From: Veillonella sp. R32
GTDB taxonomy: Bacteria; Bacillota; Negativicutes; Veillonellales; Veillonellaceae
DNA: 64,000 bases
NCBI RefSeq assembly: GCF_010093125.1
Contig: NZ_NMZQ01000026.1
Span: 1-64,000, forward strand
Reading direction: 5' to 3'
Below, one piece after another: positions 32,346 to 43,218 of the stretch. The notes under the pieces were generated by a model. That model made no database searches, was not told the origin of the DNA, and saw only the letters and a list, made by a program, of their open reading frames with translations. A program made the position numbers and the translations under genes. The stretch's first letter is position 1. Each line of letters begins with the position of its first letter.

Positions 32346-34658
32346 ATGAGTGAAACGAATTTTTCGTTGCCCTTAGTGCCACTACGGGGCATGGTAGTAT
32401 TTCCTAAAGTTGAAGTACGACTCGATATTGGTCGTGATAAATCCATTCGCGCTGTTGAAGAAGCTATGGCCAATGAACGCTTATTGGCTGTATCGGCGCA
32501 ATTAGATGATGAAGTGGAAAATCCAACTCAGCAAGATATTGCTGAAGTAGGGACTATTGTTAAAATTAAACAAATGCTTCGCTTACCAGGCGGTTTAGTT
32601 CGCATTTTAGTGGAAGGGATTACCCGTGCTAAAGTTGTATCTGTTGATGAAACCGGTACCTATTATCGTGCTACTATGGAAACCTTGGTTTCACAGTATG
32701 ATGATCAGGTAGAAATTGAAGCCTATCGTCGTTTAGCACAGTCTAATTTTATGAAATGGGCGGAAGAAACGAAATTAGTTACGGAAGACGAGATTCGTCG
32801 CGTTATGGAGCGCAGTGAGCCTTCTGAAACAGCGGACCAAATCGTTCAGTTTCTTCAGACTGAATTAGTAACCCGTCAGAGTTTCTTGAGTGAATTAAAC
32901 GTCTTACGCCGTTTAAATATGGTTGTAGGGGCTTTAAATATGGAATTGCAAATCTCTGACTTAGAGAATTCCATTAATAGTCAGGTTCGCCAACAAATGG
33001 AAAAGGCACAAAAAGAATATTTCTTACGTGAAAAAATCCGTGTCATTCATAATGAATTAGGCGACAAATCGGATCCTGATGAAGAAGCTGAAGAATTACG
33101 GGAACAGCTTAAGAAATTAAAAGTATCTGATGAAGTGCGTGAGCGCATTGAAAAAGAAATTAGCCGTTATAGCCGTATGCCTGCTATGATGCCTGAAGCT
33201 AATATTTTACGTAATTATTTAGATTGGGTATTGTCCTTGCCATGGGATAAAGAAAGTGAAGACCGTCTTGATATTAGCGAAGCGGCTAAGATTCTTGATG
33301 AAGATCATTATGGTCTTAAAAAAGTAAAAGAACGCATTTTAGAATTCTTGGCTGTTCGCAAATTATCTGATGCACAAAGTGGCTCTATCCTTTGCTTAGT
33401 AGGCCCGCCAGGGGTAGGTAAGACATCCTTAGCTACGTCTATTGCGAAAGCGATGAATCGTAAGTTTATCCGTGCTTCTTTAGGGGGCGTTCGCGATGAA
33501 GCTGAAATTCGTGGTCATCGCCGTACCTATATTGGGGCTTTGCCAGGTCGTATGATCCAAGGCCTTAAAAATGCAGGGACTCGTAATCCTGTGTTCTTGT
33601 TAGACGAAATTGATAAATTGGCTTCTGATTATAAAGGCGATCCATCGTCTGCTTTATTAGAAGTGCTTGATCCAGAGCAAAACTCGACGTTTAGCGATCA
33701 TTTTATTGAAATTCCTTTCGATTTTTCTGATGTATTCTGGATTACAACGGCCAATGTACCTGGTAATATTCCAGCCCCACTTATGGATCGCATGGAAGTA
33801 ATTGAATTGACTAGTTACATGGAAGATGAAAAATTAGAAATTGCTAAGCGTTATTTGGTGCCAAAACAGATTAAGAAAAATGGTCTGTCTGGTCATTCCG
33901 TTAAATTATCGGATGCTGTTTTACGCAAAATCATTAGCGAGTATACGCGTGAAGCTGGTGTTCGTCGTTTAGAGAAGACGATTGCTAAAGTATTCCGTAA
34001 ATTAGCTTTTGAGATTATTAATGGTTCAGGGGTAGCTCCTAAAGTAACGGTTAAAAACTTATCTAATTATTTAGGTGCGCCTATTTATTTGGAACAAGAG
34101 CGGGAAAAAACAGCGCAAGTTGGTCTTGTGTGCGGTTTAGCCTGGACTTCTGTAGGTGGTGTAGTATTGCCTTGTGAAGCGACTACTATGGCAGGGACTG
34201 GCAAATTATCTTTAACAGGTAGTTTAGGCAAAGTTATGCAAGAATCTGGTCAAGCGGCTTTATCGTACATTCGCCATAATGCGAAGACTTTAAAAATTCC
34301 AGAAGATTTCCATAAAACGATGGATTTACATGTGCATTTGCCAGAAGGTGCTACGCCTAAAGATGGTCCATCAGCGGGCATTACCATGACCTTGGCCATT
34401 GTATCGGCGTTAACCGGTCGTAAGGTACGTTCTGATTTGGCTATGACTGGTGAAATCACCTTGCGTGGCCGTGTGTTACCAATTGGTGGTTTAAAAGAAA
34501 AATTGTTAGCTGCTTTGCGCTATGGCATTAAAGAAGTATTAATTCCTCATGGCAATATTAAGGATTTAGAAGAAATGCCTGCTTCGGTGATTGAAGGGTT
34601 AACGATTACACCAGTTAAAACAATGGATGAAGTATTAGCTAGAGCATTTGTGAAATGA
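32346..34658 (+). CDS. lon: ATP-dependent protease La
   Basis: A 770-residue Lon protease that degrades damaged and regulatory proteins in the cytoplasm. The N-terminal substrate domain is present ([16 protein letters not shown]), Walker A is GPPGVGKTS, Walker [11 protein letters not shown], and the Ser-Lys dyad lies in KDGPSAGIT and [10 protein letters not shown]. Length is typical. AAAGGAG precedes the ATG. Its stop overlaps the start of engB by 4 bases. Confidence 0.97.
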   Translation: MSETNFSLPLVPLRGMVVFPKVEVRLDIGRDKSIRAVEEAMANERLLAVSAQLDDEVENPTQQDIAEVGTIVKIKQMLRLPGGLVRILVEGITRAKVVSVDETGTYYRATMETLVSQYDDQVEIEAYRRLAQSNFMKWAEETKLVTEDEIRRVMERSEPSETADQIVQFLQTELVTRQSFLSELNVLRRLNMVVGALNMELQISDLENSINSQVRQQMEKAQKEYFLREKIRVIHNELGDKSDPDEEAEELREQLKKLKVSDEVRERIEKEISRYSRMPAMMPEANILRNYLDWVLSLPWDKESEDRLDISEAAKILDEDHYGLKKVKERILEFLAVRKLSDAQSGSILCLVGPPGVGKTSLATSIAKAMNRKFIRASLGGVRDEAEIRGHRRTYIGALPGRMIQGLKNAGTRNPVFLLDEIDKLASDYKGDPSSALLEVLDPEQNSTFSDHFIEIPFDFSDVFWITTANVPGNIPAPLMDRMEVIELTSYMEDEKLEIAKRYLVPKQIKKNGLSGHSVKLSDAVLRKIISEYTREAGVRRLEKTIAKVFRKLAFEIINGSGVAPKVTVKNLSNYLGAPIYLEQEREKTAQVGLVCGLAWTSVGGVVLPCEATTMAGTGKLSLTGSLGKVMQESGQAALSYIRHNAKTLKIPEDFHKTMDLHVHLPEGATPKDGPSAGITMTLAIVSALTGRKVRSDLAMTGEITLRGRVLPIGGLKEKLLAALRYGIKEVLIPHGNIKDLEEMPASVIEGLTITPVKTMDEVLARAFVK

Positions 34659-35350
34659 TGAAACAGAAGAAACAATCAATTAGAAAACCGCAACCTGTAT
34701 ATACGCGCAAGGAACCAAAGGGGCCACGTATTATTGCATCTAATTACGTGGCGTCCGCGGTGCGACCTGATCAATATCCAGAAGGGGATACGGTGGAAGT
34801 CGCTTTTTTAGGGCGCTCCAATGTGGGAAAATCGTCCTTGATTAATTCCTTGTGTAATCATCGAGGATTAGCCTTAGTCAGTGGTCAACCTGGTAAAACT
34901 AAGACGATTAACTTCTTTACCATTACTTCAAAAGAAGATATTAGTGAAACAGAAGAACGTCGCTATGAATGGTTTTTAGTGGATTTACCTGGCTATGGTT
35001 ATGCTAAGACGGATAAAAGTAATCGCAATATTTGGTCATCTTTTATTGCTGACTATATTTTGAATTCAGAGCGATTAATGTTATTATGTCTGCTTGTAGA
35101 TGGCCGCCATCCAGAGCTACCTATTGACCAAGAGGCTTTTAATTGGTTACAGCAAGCCGGTGTGCCTTTGCAGATTGTAGTGACTAAAATTGATAAATTA
35201 AACAGTAAAGAACGACAGCAAAATCTACGGTTTATCAAGGAGAATTTCCCTTGTGAAACGCCGGCTATTCCGTATAGTTCCTTAAAACATACGGGCCGTG
35301 AATTGTTGTTGAGCCGTATTAATCAAGTAATTGTGGGGGGGGAAGAATGA
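34655..35350 (+). CDS. engB: Ribosome biogenesis GTP-binding protein EngB/YsxC
   Basis: A 231-residue small GTPase needed for 50S ribosomal subunit assembly. G1 is GRSNVGKSS, the G2 region [10 protein letters not shown]3 [10 protein letters not shown]4 TKIDK. An N-terminal basic extension of about 25 residues ([17 protein letters not shown]) makes it somewhat longer than the usual 195-210, and may contact rRNA. It overlaps lon by 4 bases and the next gene by 4 bases, so the three are coupled. The lon-engB pairing is common in Firmicutes. Confidence 0.95.
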   Translation: MMKQKKQSIRKPQPVYTRKEPKGPRIIASNYVASAVRPDQYPEGDTVEVAFLGRSNVGKSSLINSLCNHRGLALVSGQPGKTKTINFFTITSKEDISETEERRYEWFLVDLPGYGYAKTDKSNRNIWSSFIADYILNSERLMLLCLLVDGRHPELPIDQEAFNWLQQAGVPLQIVVTKIDKLNSKERQQNLRFIKENFPCETPAIPYSSLKHTGRELLLSRINQVIVGGEE

Positions 35351-36318
35351 GTTTGATGAAAGAGATGGCGTTAATTGAACAAGTAAAAGCTGACCTCATT
35401 AAGGTGGAAGCCTATTTAGCGGACTCCTTACATACAGGCTCAGAAGATTTCAACCAATTAATTCGCCCCATATCAGCAGCTGGTGGTAAGCGTTTACGCG
35501 CCCGCCTTTGCTTGTTAATTGCTGGTGCTGGCAATGCGCCTGAAGCTACGCGTATTCCTATTGCAGCGGCGGTAGAAATGTTGCATTTAGCGACCTTAAT
35601 TCACGATGATGTATTGGATCAAGCCGCTGTACGTCGTGGCGCACCGGCCATTCATTGCAGTAAAGGCAATAAAGTTGCTATTTTAAGTGGTGACTATTTA
35701 TTTGCGAAAGCCTTTGATGTGGTTGCGCAGATTAAGTCTGTGGAATGTCTCCGCGTATTTTCCTTTATAATTTCGGCCCTCGTGGAAGGGGAATTTATGC
35801 AAATGGAAGATGTGTTCTGCATCAACCAAGGGACAGAGCGTTATTTAACAAAGACGCAGAAAAAAACGGCTGATTTTATTGAAGCTTGTTTAGAATTAGG
35901 TGGTATTTTGGGCGACTGGACCGAAGCGCAGACGACCTTGTTGAAACAATATGGTCATGGCCTTGGTATGGCGTTCCAAATTACGGATGATATTATGGAC
36001 TACTGTGCTACGTCTGAAACGACGGGCAAGCCAGTAGGTAAAGATTTACGGGAAGGTCTGATTACCTATCCTTTATTGTCAATCGTAACGAAAGAGAATG
36101 AACAATATATTACTGATACAGTGCATGCTATTGCGAAAGGGCAAAGTGCGGATGAGCTCATCGAGTATGTGACGGCTCAAGGTGGCGTAACTAAAGCTGA
36201 GGAGCTTGAAGCCACTTATCGGGAACAGGCACACAATGCATTGACGGCGCTCCCAGAATTTGCAGGCAAATCAGTGTTATATGAAGTATTAGATTCGTTG
36301 GCTCATAGAAAGGTGTAA
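35347..36318 (+). CDS. Polyprenyl diphosphate synthase (trans-prenyltransferase)
   Basis: A 323-residue all-helical trans-prenyltransferase that elongates allylic diphosphates to make the side chain of quinones or other prenyl lipids. The first Asp-rich motif is LIHDDVLD, the second QITDDIMDYC, and GGKRLRARL is the substrate-binding block. Length and wording fit heptaprenyl/octaprenyl synthases (HepT/IspB). It overlaps engB by 4 bases and is 3 bases before tatC. A quinone for cytochrome bd is one possible use. Chain length cannot be predicted confidently. Confidence 0.9.
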   Translation: MSLMKEMALIEQVKADLIKVEAYLADSLHTGSEDFNQLIRPISAAGGKRLRARLCLLIAGAGNAPEATRIPIAAAVEMLHLATLIHDDVLDQAAVRRGAPAIHCSKGNKVAILSGDYLFAKAFDVVAQIKSVECLRVFSFIISALVEGEFMQMEDVFCINQGTERYLTKTQKKTADFIEACLELGGILGDWTEAQTTLLKQYGHGLGMAFQITDDIMDYCATSETTGKPVGKDLREGLITYPLLSIVTKENEQYITDTVHAIAKGQSADELIEYVTAQGGVTKAEELEATYREQAHNALTALPEFAGKSVLYEVLDSLAHRKV

Positions 36319-36321
36319 GTT

Positions 36322-37224
36322 ATGGAATCGTTTCAGGTACGAGAATTTAATGACCCGAAACGAAAGCCTTCCTTGAATAGTGTGTTGGCGCAAAAAGAAC
36401 GCCTAAAAGCAGCAGAGCGGATTCGTCGTGGGGAAACTAAAGATACTGCGGAGACTAATGCGTTAGCCAATGTAGACTTAGAAGCGGTGGAACCTCAATA
36501 TACCCCTTTGGAAGAACAAATTATGGCTGAAAATAAGGCCATGTCTTTGGTAGGCCATTTAGGCGAACTTCGTAAACGAATTATAATTTCTGCTATCGCT
36601 ATTTTGGTGGGCTTTTGTGTAGCCTATTATTATGTAGATGATTTATTGGCCATTATTATTGCACCAGCAGGGAAGCTATATTATATGCGTCCTACGGAAG
36701 CGTTTTTTACCTATATGAAGGTGGCGCTTGTAGCAGGCATTATTGCAGCTTCACCTATATGGTTATACGAGGTGTGGGCCTTTGTCATTCCGGCCCTAAC
36801 TAAACAGGAGAAGCAGTTAACGAATTGGTTTTTGCCATTTGCTATTATACTATTTATCATGGGTATCCTGTTCTCGTATGCTTTGGTGTTGCCAGTAGCT
36901 ATTCAATTTTTTATTGGCTTTGCTACTGATGAACTGCAGCCTTTGTTCTCGATTGGTCAATACATAGATTTTGTAATTGCCTTTGTATTGCCTTTTGGGT
37001 TAATTTTCGAATTGCCTATTGTGATGATTATTATGGCAAAATTAAATCTAATTACGTCCGCCTTTTTGCGGTCTAAACGAAAAATCTTTTTATTTTTAGC
37101 CTTCGTAATAGGTGGTTTGATTTCACCTACGCCAGATATGTTTTCGCAAACAATGATAGCGATGCCTATGATTATTCTTTATGAAGTAAGTCTATGGTTA
37201 GTGGCGAAGGTTATGAAAAAATAA
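36322..37224 (+). CDS. tatC: Sec-independent protein translocase TatC, with long N-terminal extension
   Basis: A 300-residue TatC, the receptor of the twin-arginine export system. The canonical TatC region begins near residue 72 (MSLVGHLGELRKRI) and shows six membrane helices with the conserved FYMKVALVAG-type and SPTPDMFSQ segments. Before it lies an unusual 70-residue, highly charged cytoplasmic extension (DPKRKPSLNSVLAQKERLK...), where most TatC proteins have under 15 residues. A start nearer the core would have to use the Met in EQIMAENK, but no good ribosome-binding site was seen there. No tatA gene is adjacent. It ends the lon operon. Confidence 0.92.
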   Translation: MESFQVREFNDPKRKPSLNSVLAQKERLKAAERIRRGETKDTAETNALANVDLEAVEPQYTPLEEQIMAENKAMSLVGHLGELRKRIIISAIAILVGFCVAYYYVDDLLAIIIAPAGKLYYMRPTEAFFTYMKVALVAGIIAASPIWLYEVWAFVIPALTKQEKQLTNWFLPFAIILFIMGILFSYALVLPVAIQFFIGFATDELQPLFSIGQYIDFVIAFVLPFGLIFELPIVMIIMAKLNLITSAFLRSKRKIFLFLAFVIGGLISPTPDMFSQTMIAMPMIILYEVSLWLVAKVMKK

Positions 37225-37238
37225 TATATACACACCTT

Positions 37239-37293
37239 ATGAAAGTCTGTTAGCTTGCTTGTGAAAAGTAAATTGACAGACTTTCATTTTTTA
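37239..37293 (+). terminator. Terminator of the lon-tatC operon
   Basis: ATGAAAGTCTGT and ACAGACTTTCAT form a perfect 12-bp stem with a 25-base loop, followed by TTTTTT. Its 3' arm contains the -35 box of the next promoter. Confidence 0.8.
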
Positions 37294-37301
37294 GTTATCA
37301 T
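37273..37301 (+). promoter_or_regulatory. valS promoter
   Basis: TTGACA and TATCAT are separated by 17 bases. Transcription would start near 37308, at the front of the T-box leader. Confidence 0.7.
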
Positions 37302-37307
37302 GAGTAG

Positions 37308-37612
37308 TAGAAATACTCTTATAAAGAGAGCAGGCGTTGAAGAGGAAAAATCTTCTCCTAGCGTGGCAGAGAGCGTTGATAAGGTGGGAGCAACGTACGT
37401 GAATAGAAGAGGGTAGCCTTGGAGCTGATGAGATGAACTTACAATGGAGTCTGTCGGTATTACTACATCGGTAGTAAGCCGAGGTGGTATTGTAATGCGT
37501 AGTTTTATCCGGTTAACCCCGTTAACGGTAATGAGTGATTGCTACGGCAATAATCTAGGTGGTACCGCGGAAGTTAAGCCCTTTCGTCCTAATGGACGAG
37601 AGGGCTTTTTTT
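37308..37612 (+). promoter_or_regulatory. T-box riboswitch upstream of valS
   Basis: The leader carries the invariant T-box core AGGTGGTACCGCGG (37557-37570), which pairs with the uncharged tRNA acceptor end, and then an intrinsic terminator (stem AAGCCCTTTCGTCC with GGACGAGAGGGCTT, 37576-37607, then T7). About 240 bases of stem-rich sequence precede it. Uncharged tRNA-Val should favour the antiterminator and raise valS expression. I could not place the specifier codon with confidence; valine is inferred from the gene. Confidence 0.92.
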
Positions 37613-37637
37613 ATATACGATGTAGGAGGAATTTGAG

Positions 37638-40295
37638 ATGAGTGAGTTTAAAAATTTGACAACTTACAACCCTGGCGAGATTGAACAAAATTGGTATGAA
37701 TTCTGGGAAAAACAAGGTTATTTCCATGAAGAAGTAGACAAAAGCAAAAAGCCGTATAGCATTGTATTGCCACCACCAAATGTTACAGGGCAATTACATA
37801 TGGGGCATGCCCTTGATAATACATTACAGGACATTTTAATTCGTTTTAAACGCATGCAAGGCTATAATGTACTTTGGATGCCTGGAACTGACCATGCAGG
37901 GATTGCTACTCAGGTTAAAGTAGAACAAAACCTCATGAAAGAAGAAGGCAAAAGTCGTTATGATTTAGGCCGTGAAGAATTTGTAAAACGCGTATGGGAT
38001 TGGAAAAAAGAATATGGTAGCACCATTGTTAAACAGATTCGTAGCTTAGGGGCTTCCTGTGATTGGACGCGTGAACGTTTTACCTTAGATGATGGTTATT
38101 ATCGAGCAGTCCGTGAAGTATTTGTAAGCTTATATGAAAAAGGCTTAATTTATCAAGGGGAACGCATTACCAATTGGTGTCCAAGCTGTCATACAGCCCT
38201 CAGTGATATTGAAGTAGAACATAGTGACGAAGCAGGCCATTTATGGTTTGTTAAGTATCCCGTAGTCGGTGAAGCTGATCGTTATGTAACCGTAGCAACC
38301 ACTCGTCCTGAAACGATGTTTGGTGACGTGGCTGTAGCGGTTAATCCTGAGGATGATCGTTATAAAGATATTATTGGCAAAACTTTATTATTGCCATTTG
38401 TTAACCGTGAAATTCCAGTTATTGCTGATGATTATGTTGATCCTAGCTTCGGTACTGGCTGTGTAAAAATTACACCAGCTCATGACCCTAATGACTTTGA
38501 AATGGGCCAACGCCATAACTTACAGACCATTATCGTAATGAACCTTGATGGTACGATGAATAGCGAAGCTGGTCATTTTGAAGGGCTAACTCGTGAAGCG
38601 GCTCGTAAACAAGTAGTGGCTGAATTAAAAGAACAAGGTTTGTTGACTAAGATTGAAGAACATGATCATAGTGTAGGCCATTGTTCCCGTTGTAATACTA
38701 TTGTAGAACCATTAGTATCTAAACAGTGGTTTGTAAAAATGGGACCTATTGCGGAACCAGCGCTTAAAGTCGTACAAGATAAAGAGATTGAATTTGTGCC
38801 AGAACGCTTTACTAAGACTTATACAAACTGGTTAGAAGGCATTCGCGACTGGTGTATTTCCCGCCAATTGTGGTGGGGGCATCGCATTCCTGCTTGGTAT
38901 TGCGATGATTGTGGTGAAATTACCGTATCTCGTGAAGATATTGAAGTATGTCCAAAATGCGGTGGCCATGTACATCAAGACGAAGACGTATTGGATACTT
39001 GGTTTAGTTCTGCTATGTGGCCATTTGCTACTATGGGTTGGCCAGAAGAAACTAAAGAATTGGAACATTGGTATCCAACTAGCGTATTAGTAACTGGCTA
39101 TGATATTATCTTCTTCTGGGTAGCGCGTATGATTTTTATGGGCCTTGAATTTGAAAAGGAAATTCCATTCAAACATGTATTTATTCATGGTTTAGTACGG
39201 GACAGCCAAGGTCGTAAAATGAGTAAATCCTTGGGTAATGGCATTAATCCATTAGACGTAATCAATGAATATGGCGCTGATGCGTTGCGTTTTACCTTAG
39301 TAACCGGTAATACCCCAGGTAATGATATGCGTTTCTATATGGAACGAGTAGAAGCTAACCGTAACTTTGCCAATAAGATTTGGAATGCCGCTAAATTCGT
39401 ACTTATGAATTTAGATAATTATGATCCAAACTTTGTGCCTACTGATGATGATTTCACTTTGGCGGATCGTTGGATTATTGATACTTACAATAAAGCCGTT
39501 GAAACGATTACCGCTAACTTAGATAAATTTGAATTAGGTGAAGCGGCATCGGCTGTGTATGACTTTATTTGGAACAGCTATTGTGACTGGTTCATCGAAT
39601 TAGCGAAACCTCGTCTTTACAATAAAGACGGTGGCCGTGACCGTGCTGTGGTACAATATTTATTAGTTACGATTTTGCGTCATATGCTTGAATTATTACA
39701 TCCATTTATGCCGTTTGTTACTGAACATATTTGGCAGCATTTACCTCATGAAGGGGATAGCATTGTAGTGGCTCCATGGCCTACGGCGTTGCCATTTGGG
39801 GATCAAAGTGCTAGTGCAGGGCAGATGAGTATTATGATGGATGCTATTAAAGGCATTCGTAATATGCGTGCTGAAATGAATGTACCAATGGGCAAACGAA
39901 GTGCTGTTATTTTAGCACTTACCGATGAAAGTCTACGGGATGTAGTTAACGAACATCAAGATTATTTCAAAACTCTTGGTTGGGCAGAAACTGTTACTGT
40001 CTTAGGCGCTGCTGAGGCAAAACCTGAAAATGCTACCGTTACGGTAGTTAATGGTCTTGAAGTTTACTTATTGCTTAAAGATTTAATCGACGTAACGAAA
40101 GAACGGGAACGTTTGACTAAAGAAAAAGAAACATTGAAAAAAGAAATCGCTCGCTTGGAAGGTAAGTTAGGTAATCCTGGCTTCGTAGCGAAAGCTCCAG
40201 CTGAGGTAGTGGCTAAAGAAGAAGCTAAATTGGCTGAATATAAACAAAAACAGCAAGCCGTTATCGAACGCGAAGAATTTCTTAAAACCTTATAG
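37638..40295 (+). CDS. valS: Valyl-tRNA synthetase
   Basis: An 885-residue class I aminoacyl-tRNA synthetase. The HIGH-type motif is [19 protein letters not shown] is [12 protein letters not shown], the editing domain contains [17 protein letters not shown], and the valine-specific C-terminal coiled coil ([20 protein letters not shown]) is present. Four-cysteine elements occur (CSRCNTI; CDDCGEI with CPKCGG). It is controlled by the T-box leader. AGGAGG lies before the ATG, and folC follows 9 bases after the stop. Confidence 0.97.
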   Translation: MSEFKNLTTYNPGEIEQNWYEFWEKQGYFHEEVDKSKKPYSIVLPPPNVTGQLHMGHALDNTLQDILIRFKRMQGYNVLWMPGTDHAGIATQVKVEQNLMKEEGKSRYDLGREEFVKRVWDWKKEYGSTIVKQIRSLGASCDWTRERFTLDDGYYRAVREVFVSLYEKGLIYQGERITNWCPSCHTALSDIEVEHSDEAGHLWFVKYPVVGEADRYVTVATTRPETMFGDVAVAVNPEDDRYKDIIGKTLLLPFVNREIPVIADDYVDPSFGTGCVKITPAHDPNDFEMGQRHNLQTIIVMNLDGTMNSEAGHFEGLTREAARKQVVAELKEQGLLTKIEEHDHSVGHCSRCNTIVEPLVSKQWFVKMGPIAEPALKVVQDKEIEFVPERFTKTYTNWLEGIRDWCISRQLWWGHRIPAWYCDDCGEITVSREDIEVCPKCGGHVHQDEDVLDTWFSSAMWPFATMGWPEETKELEHWYPTSVLVTGYDIIFFWVARMIFMGLEFEKEIPFKHVFIHGLVRDSQGRKMSKSLGNGINPLDVINEYGADALRFTLVTGNTPGNDMRFYMERVEANRNFANKIWNAAKFVLMNLDNYDPNFVPTDDDFTLADRWIIDTYNKAVETITANLDKFELGEAASAVYDFIWNSYCDWFIELAKPRLYNKDGGRDRAVVQYLLVTILRHMLELLHPFMPFVTEHIWQHLPHEGDSIVVAPWPTALPFGDQSASAGQMSIMMDAIKGIRNMRAEMNVPMGKRSAVILALTDESLRDVVNEHQDYFKTLGWAETVTVLGAAEAKPENATVTVVNGLEVYLLLKDLIDVTKERERLTKEKETLKKEIARLEGKLGNPGFVAKAPAEVVAKEEAKLAEYKQKQQAVIEREEFLKTL

Positions 40296-40304
40296 GAGGA
40301 AAGC

Positions 40305-41588
40305 ATGACATATGCAGAGGCAGTGGCCTATTTAGATAGTTGTGTAGCCTTTGGAATTAAGCCTGGTTTAGAGCGCATTAAAGCGCTCTTACAGGCCATG
40401 GATAATCCAGAAACCGCATATAAAACAATTCATATTACAGGGACTAATGGTAAAGGATCAGTTACTGCGTTGGTAGATTCTGTACTCACTCATAGTGGCC
40501 GGCGAGTAGGTCGTTTTACCTCGCCTCATTTGATTAGTTATACAGAACGCATTTGTGTGAATGGTCGTTCAATTACGGAAGAAGCTTTTGGCGAATTGAT
40601 TGCTAAGGTGGCGGAGGTAGTAGCTAAATTAGTAGCGGCTGGTTTAGAACCACCCACTCAATTTGAAGTATTAACGGCGGCGGCTTTCCTATTTTTCCGT
40701 GAACAAGCGGTCGATTATGCAGTTATTGAGGTGGGCCTAGGGGGTTTACTGGACTCCACTAATGTAATAACGCCTGAAGTATCTGTGATTACTAATGTTA
40801 CCATTGATCATCAAGCTTATTGTGGTAATACCGTTGAGGAAATTGCTACCCATAAAGCAGGGATTATTAAGCCGAAAGTGCCCGTAGTAACGGCGGCCCA
40901 ACGTGGTGCACTTGAAGTGATTAAGCAGCAAGCGAAAGAGTTAAAAGCACCTATTTTTGTTTTTAATGAAGATTTTTCCATTAAGAGTCGCAGTGCTATG
41001 CCTGAAGGGCAAATGATTACGTTAGAGGATAAAGCGGGACACAAGGATATGCTCTTTACTACGCTAGCTGGAGTGCATCAAGCGGTTAATTTAGCATGTG
41101 CTGCTGAAGCTCTTAGAGTGCTTATGAAAGCGGATACGGCTATTAGTGAAGAAACATTACGCGAAGGGTTAGCGCGCGCAAAATGGGCGGGTCGTTTTGA
41201 AATTATGAAACGATTGGACCGCATTTTTATCTTTGATGGTGCTCATAATGCAAATGGGGCAGAAGCGTTTCATTTGACTTATGAAGAATTATTTAAAGAT
41301 AAGCCTAAAACGATGGTATTGGCCGTATTAGCCGATAAAGAAGTGCAAGCCGTTGTGGATCAATTAGTGGGCCTTAAGGATACAGTAATTACTGTACCAG
41401 CACCAACACCACGGTCTTGTACGCCAGAAGAATTAGCCAGTCACATTGGTAGTCAAGTGACAACCGCTACGTCTGTAACTGAGGGTCTAGAGAGAGCTTT
41501 AGCAACTACCAAACCGGGGGATATCATTGCAGTTGCTGGTTCATTGTATATTTTAGGGGAAGCTGAGCAGTGGTTAGCTGCTCAGTAA
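40305..41588 (+). CDS. folC: Bifunctional folylpolyglutamate synthase/dihydrofolate synthase
   Basis: A 427-residue Mur-ligase-like enzyme that adds glutamate to folates. The ATP loop is ITGTNGKGSVTALV, with RVGRFTSPHLISYTERI, EVGLGGLLDSTNVI and FDGAHNANGAEAF marking the family. Length is normal. It lies 9 bases after valS, the common valS-folC arrangement of Firmicutes, so it shares the T-box transcript. AGGAGG precedes the ATG. Confidence 0.95.
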   Translation: MTYAEAVAYLDSCVAFGIKPGLERIKALLQAMDNPETAYKTIHITGTNGKGSVTALVDSVLTHSGRRVGRFTSPHLISYTERICVNGRSITEEAFGELIAKVAEVVAKLVAAGLEPPTQFEVLTAAAFLFFREQAVDYAVIEVGLGGLLDSTNVITPEVSVITNVTIDHQAYCGNTVEEIATHKAGIIKPKVPVVTAAQRGALEVIKQQAKELKAPIFVFNEDFSIKSRSAMPEGQMITLEDKAGHKDMLFTTLAGVHQAVNLACAAEALRVLMKADTAISEETLREGLARAKWAGRFEIMKRLDRIFIFDGAHNANGAEAFHLTYEELFKDKPKTMVLAVLADKEVQAVVDQLVGLKDTVITVPAPTPRSCTPEELASHIGSQVTTATSVTEGLERALATTKPGDIIAVAGSLYILGEAEQWLAAQ

Positions 41589-41600
41589 AGGTATTGTAAT

Positions 41601-42833
41601 ATGCCGGGCACAATTTGCCTCGATAGGGGCCAAGATTTGAAACAATATATTACTAGACTCCTATATGCGATTGTCTTAGTCATGCCCTTACACCAATTGC
41701 TAGGGGATATTTTAGTAGTGCTAGCGCTTATTTTAAGCGTGTGGGATACCGTAAAATATAGTCCTTTATCAAGACCGGCGTCTTGGTTACAATGGTGTGT
41801 ATTGGGCTTCATGGGGTGGAGTTTGCTCTCTGCTTTGAGCTCTACTAGGCCACTTTTTACCTTTTATAGTTGGTTATATAATGTAGGCATGTATGGAGCC
41901 ATTTATTTCCTTACGTATCGCTATTTAAGGGAACCTGAGCAATGGCGCATCTTTTTACGCATGTTTGTATGTTCTGCTTTATTGGTGTGCTTAGTTGGGG
42001 TATACCAATATATGAGCATGTCTATGGATCATTTGCAACAATGGGTAGATGCTAAGCATTTTCCATTGCTAAAGCGACGGATGTTTGCAACTTTACAAAA
42101 TCCGAATCTATTTGGCGAGTATTTATTGATTGTATTAGCCATGGCGGGAACTGGAATTTTCCAAGGCTTAAAGGAAAAACGGTGGCGTTTATTGGCCTGG
42201 ATGGTGCCGTCAGCTCTATTTTTCTTAGTGTGCATGACATTAACCTATTCGCGGGCGATTTGGATTAGCTTTGCCTGTATCGTCGTGTACTGGGGGATAG
42301 TAGTTGATCGACGTTTGTTGTTGAGTCTATTAGCGATTCCTGCTATTTTATTCTTCTATCATGGAGAAGTGGCCTCGCGCCTTTGGTCATTGTTTGATGG
42401 CAATGATACCTCTGCTGTGTTGCGCTGGGCGTTGTGGGATAGTACGACTTATATGATTGTGGAACATCCTGTATTAGGTATTGGTTGGGATGCATTTTGG
42501 TTTGTATATCCTCATTATAATTACTTTATTCAAGCACCAGATGTCATCATTTATCATGCTCATAATATGTTTTTAAATGTGCTTGCCGAAATTGGGATTC
42601 CTGGCGCCTTGTTTTACTTTAGTGCTATTTACGGTCATGCTGTGTATGCGTTGCGCTTGCCGAAGGCAACGATTAGTAATATTGTAAAATATGGTATGGG
42701 TGCTGTAGTCGTAGGTGTCACAATAAGTGGTCTTTTTGATCATGATTTATTCAGTCACCAAGTATCGGTTATATTTTGGCAACTATTAGGTTGGGCTTCG
42801 GCGGTGTTATATACCTATAAGAAAAACAACTAA
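41601..42833 (+). CDS. O-antigen ligase/polymerase family membrane protein
   Basis: A 410-residue polytopic membrane protein of the Wzy/WaaL (PF04932) superfamily, which ligates or polymerises glycans on the outer face of the inner membrane. About eleven helices are seen. The large late loop ends in HAHNMFLNVLAEIGIPGALF, the family signature; another block is CMTLTYSRAIWISFACIV. Negativicutes have an outer membrane with lipopolysaccharide, so O-antigen ligation is plausible, but no LPS genes are adjacent. It lies 12 bases after folC with a weak ribosome-binding site, so the start is less certain. Confidence 0.83.
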   Translation: MPGTICLDRGQDLKQYITRLLYAIVLVMPLHQLLGDILVVLALILSVWDTVKYSPLSRPASWLQWCVLGFMGWSLLSALSSTRPLFTFYSWLYNVGMYGAIYFLTYRYLREPEQWRIFLRMFVCSALLVCLVGVYQYMSMSMDHLQQWVDAKHFPLLKRRMFATLQNPNLFGEYLLIVLAMAGTGIFQGLKEKRWRLLAWMVPSALFFLVCMTLTYSRAIWISFACIVVYWGIVVDRRLLLSLLAIPAILFFYHGEVASRLWSLFDGNDTSAVLRWALWDSTTYMIVEHPVLGIGWDAFWFVYPHYNYFIQAPDVIIYHAHNMFLNVLAEIGIPGALFYFSAIYGHAVYALRLPKATISNIVKYGMGAVVVGVTISGLFDHDLFSHQVSVIFWQLLGWASAVLYTYKKNN

Positions 42834-42915
42834 ACGACTTCGTAAAACGTGATAAAATGGGGATTTGAAAACCTTTTATTAAGTATAAAAGTTAACAAAT
42901 GAATATGAAATTTAG

Positions 42916-42952
42916 TAGGTATCATGAATTAATGTCATGATACCTATTTTCT
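42916..42952 (+). terminator. Terminator of the valS-folC operon
   Basis: TAGGTATCATGA and TCATGATACCTA form a 12-bp perfect stem with a 7-base loop, followed by TTTTC. Confidence 0.85.
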
Positions 42953-42983
42953 TTGCGTATGAAATGCCGTTTATGCATATTGG

Positions 42984-43012
42984 TTGACAAAGGCATTTAA
43001 TTCTTCTAATAT
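42984..43012 (+). promoter_or_regulatory. Strong promoter of the propionate cluster
   Basis: TTGACA and TAATAT lie 17 bases apart, a near-consensus promoter. Transcription would start near 43019, giving a leader of about 200 bases before the CoA-transferase gene. No riboswitch class was recognised in that leader; the terminator and this promoter account for the rest of the 42834-43218 gap. Confidence 0.65.
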
Positions 43013-43218
43013 TAGCCATAGTTTGAAGTATAACTTTCTTATCAATATCTAAATATGTCGATAAAAGGGAAGTTTTTCGATACAGTAAAATGTTGGTAAA
43101 AATAAAAAAATATTCACAAAAAAAGAGGATATTTTAAACTTTTGTCGAATATATATAAGTGTTGGAATGCGGAAGTACAATTTAATGTCATTCAAACTTT
43201 TAAAAGGAGATGGTAGTG

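Noticed and set aside
37444-37641. 65-codon frame before valS
   Set aside because: It lies wholly inside the T-box leader and terminator and has no family match; structure explains the sequence.
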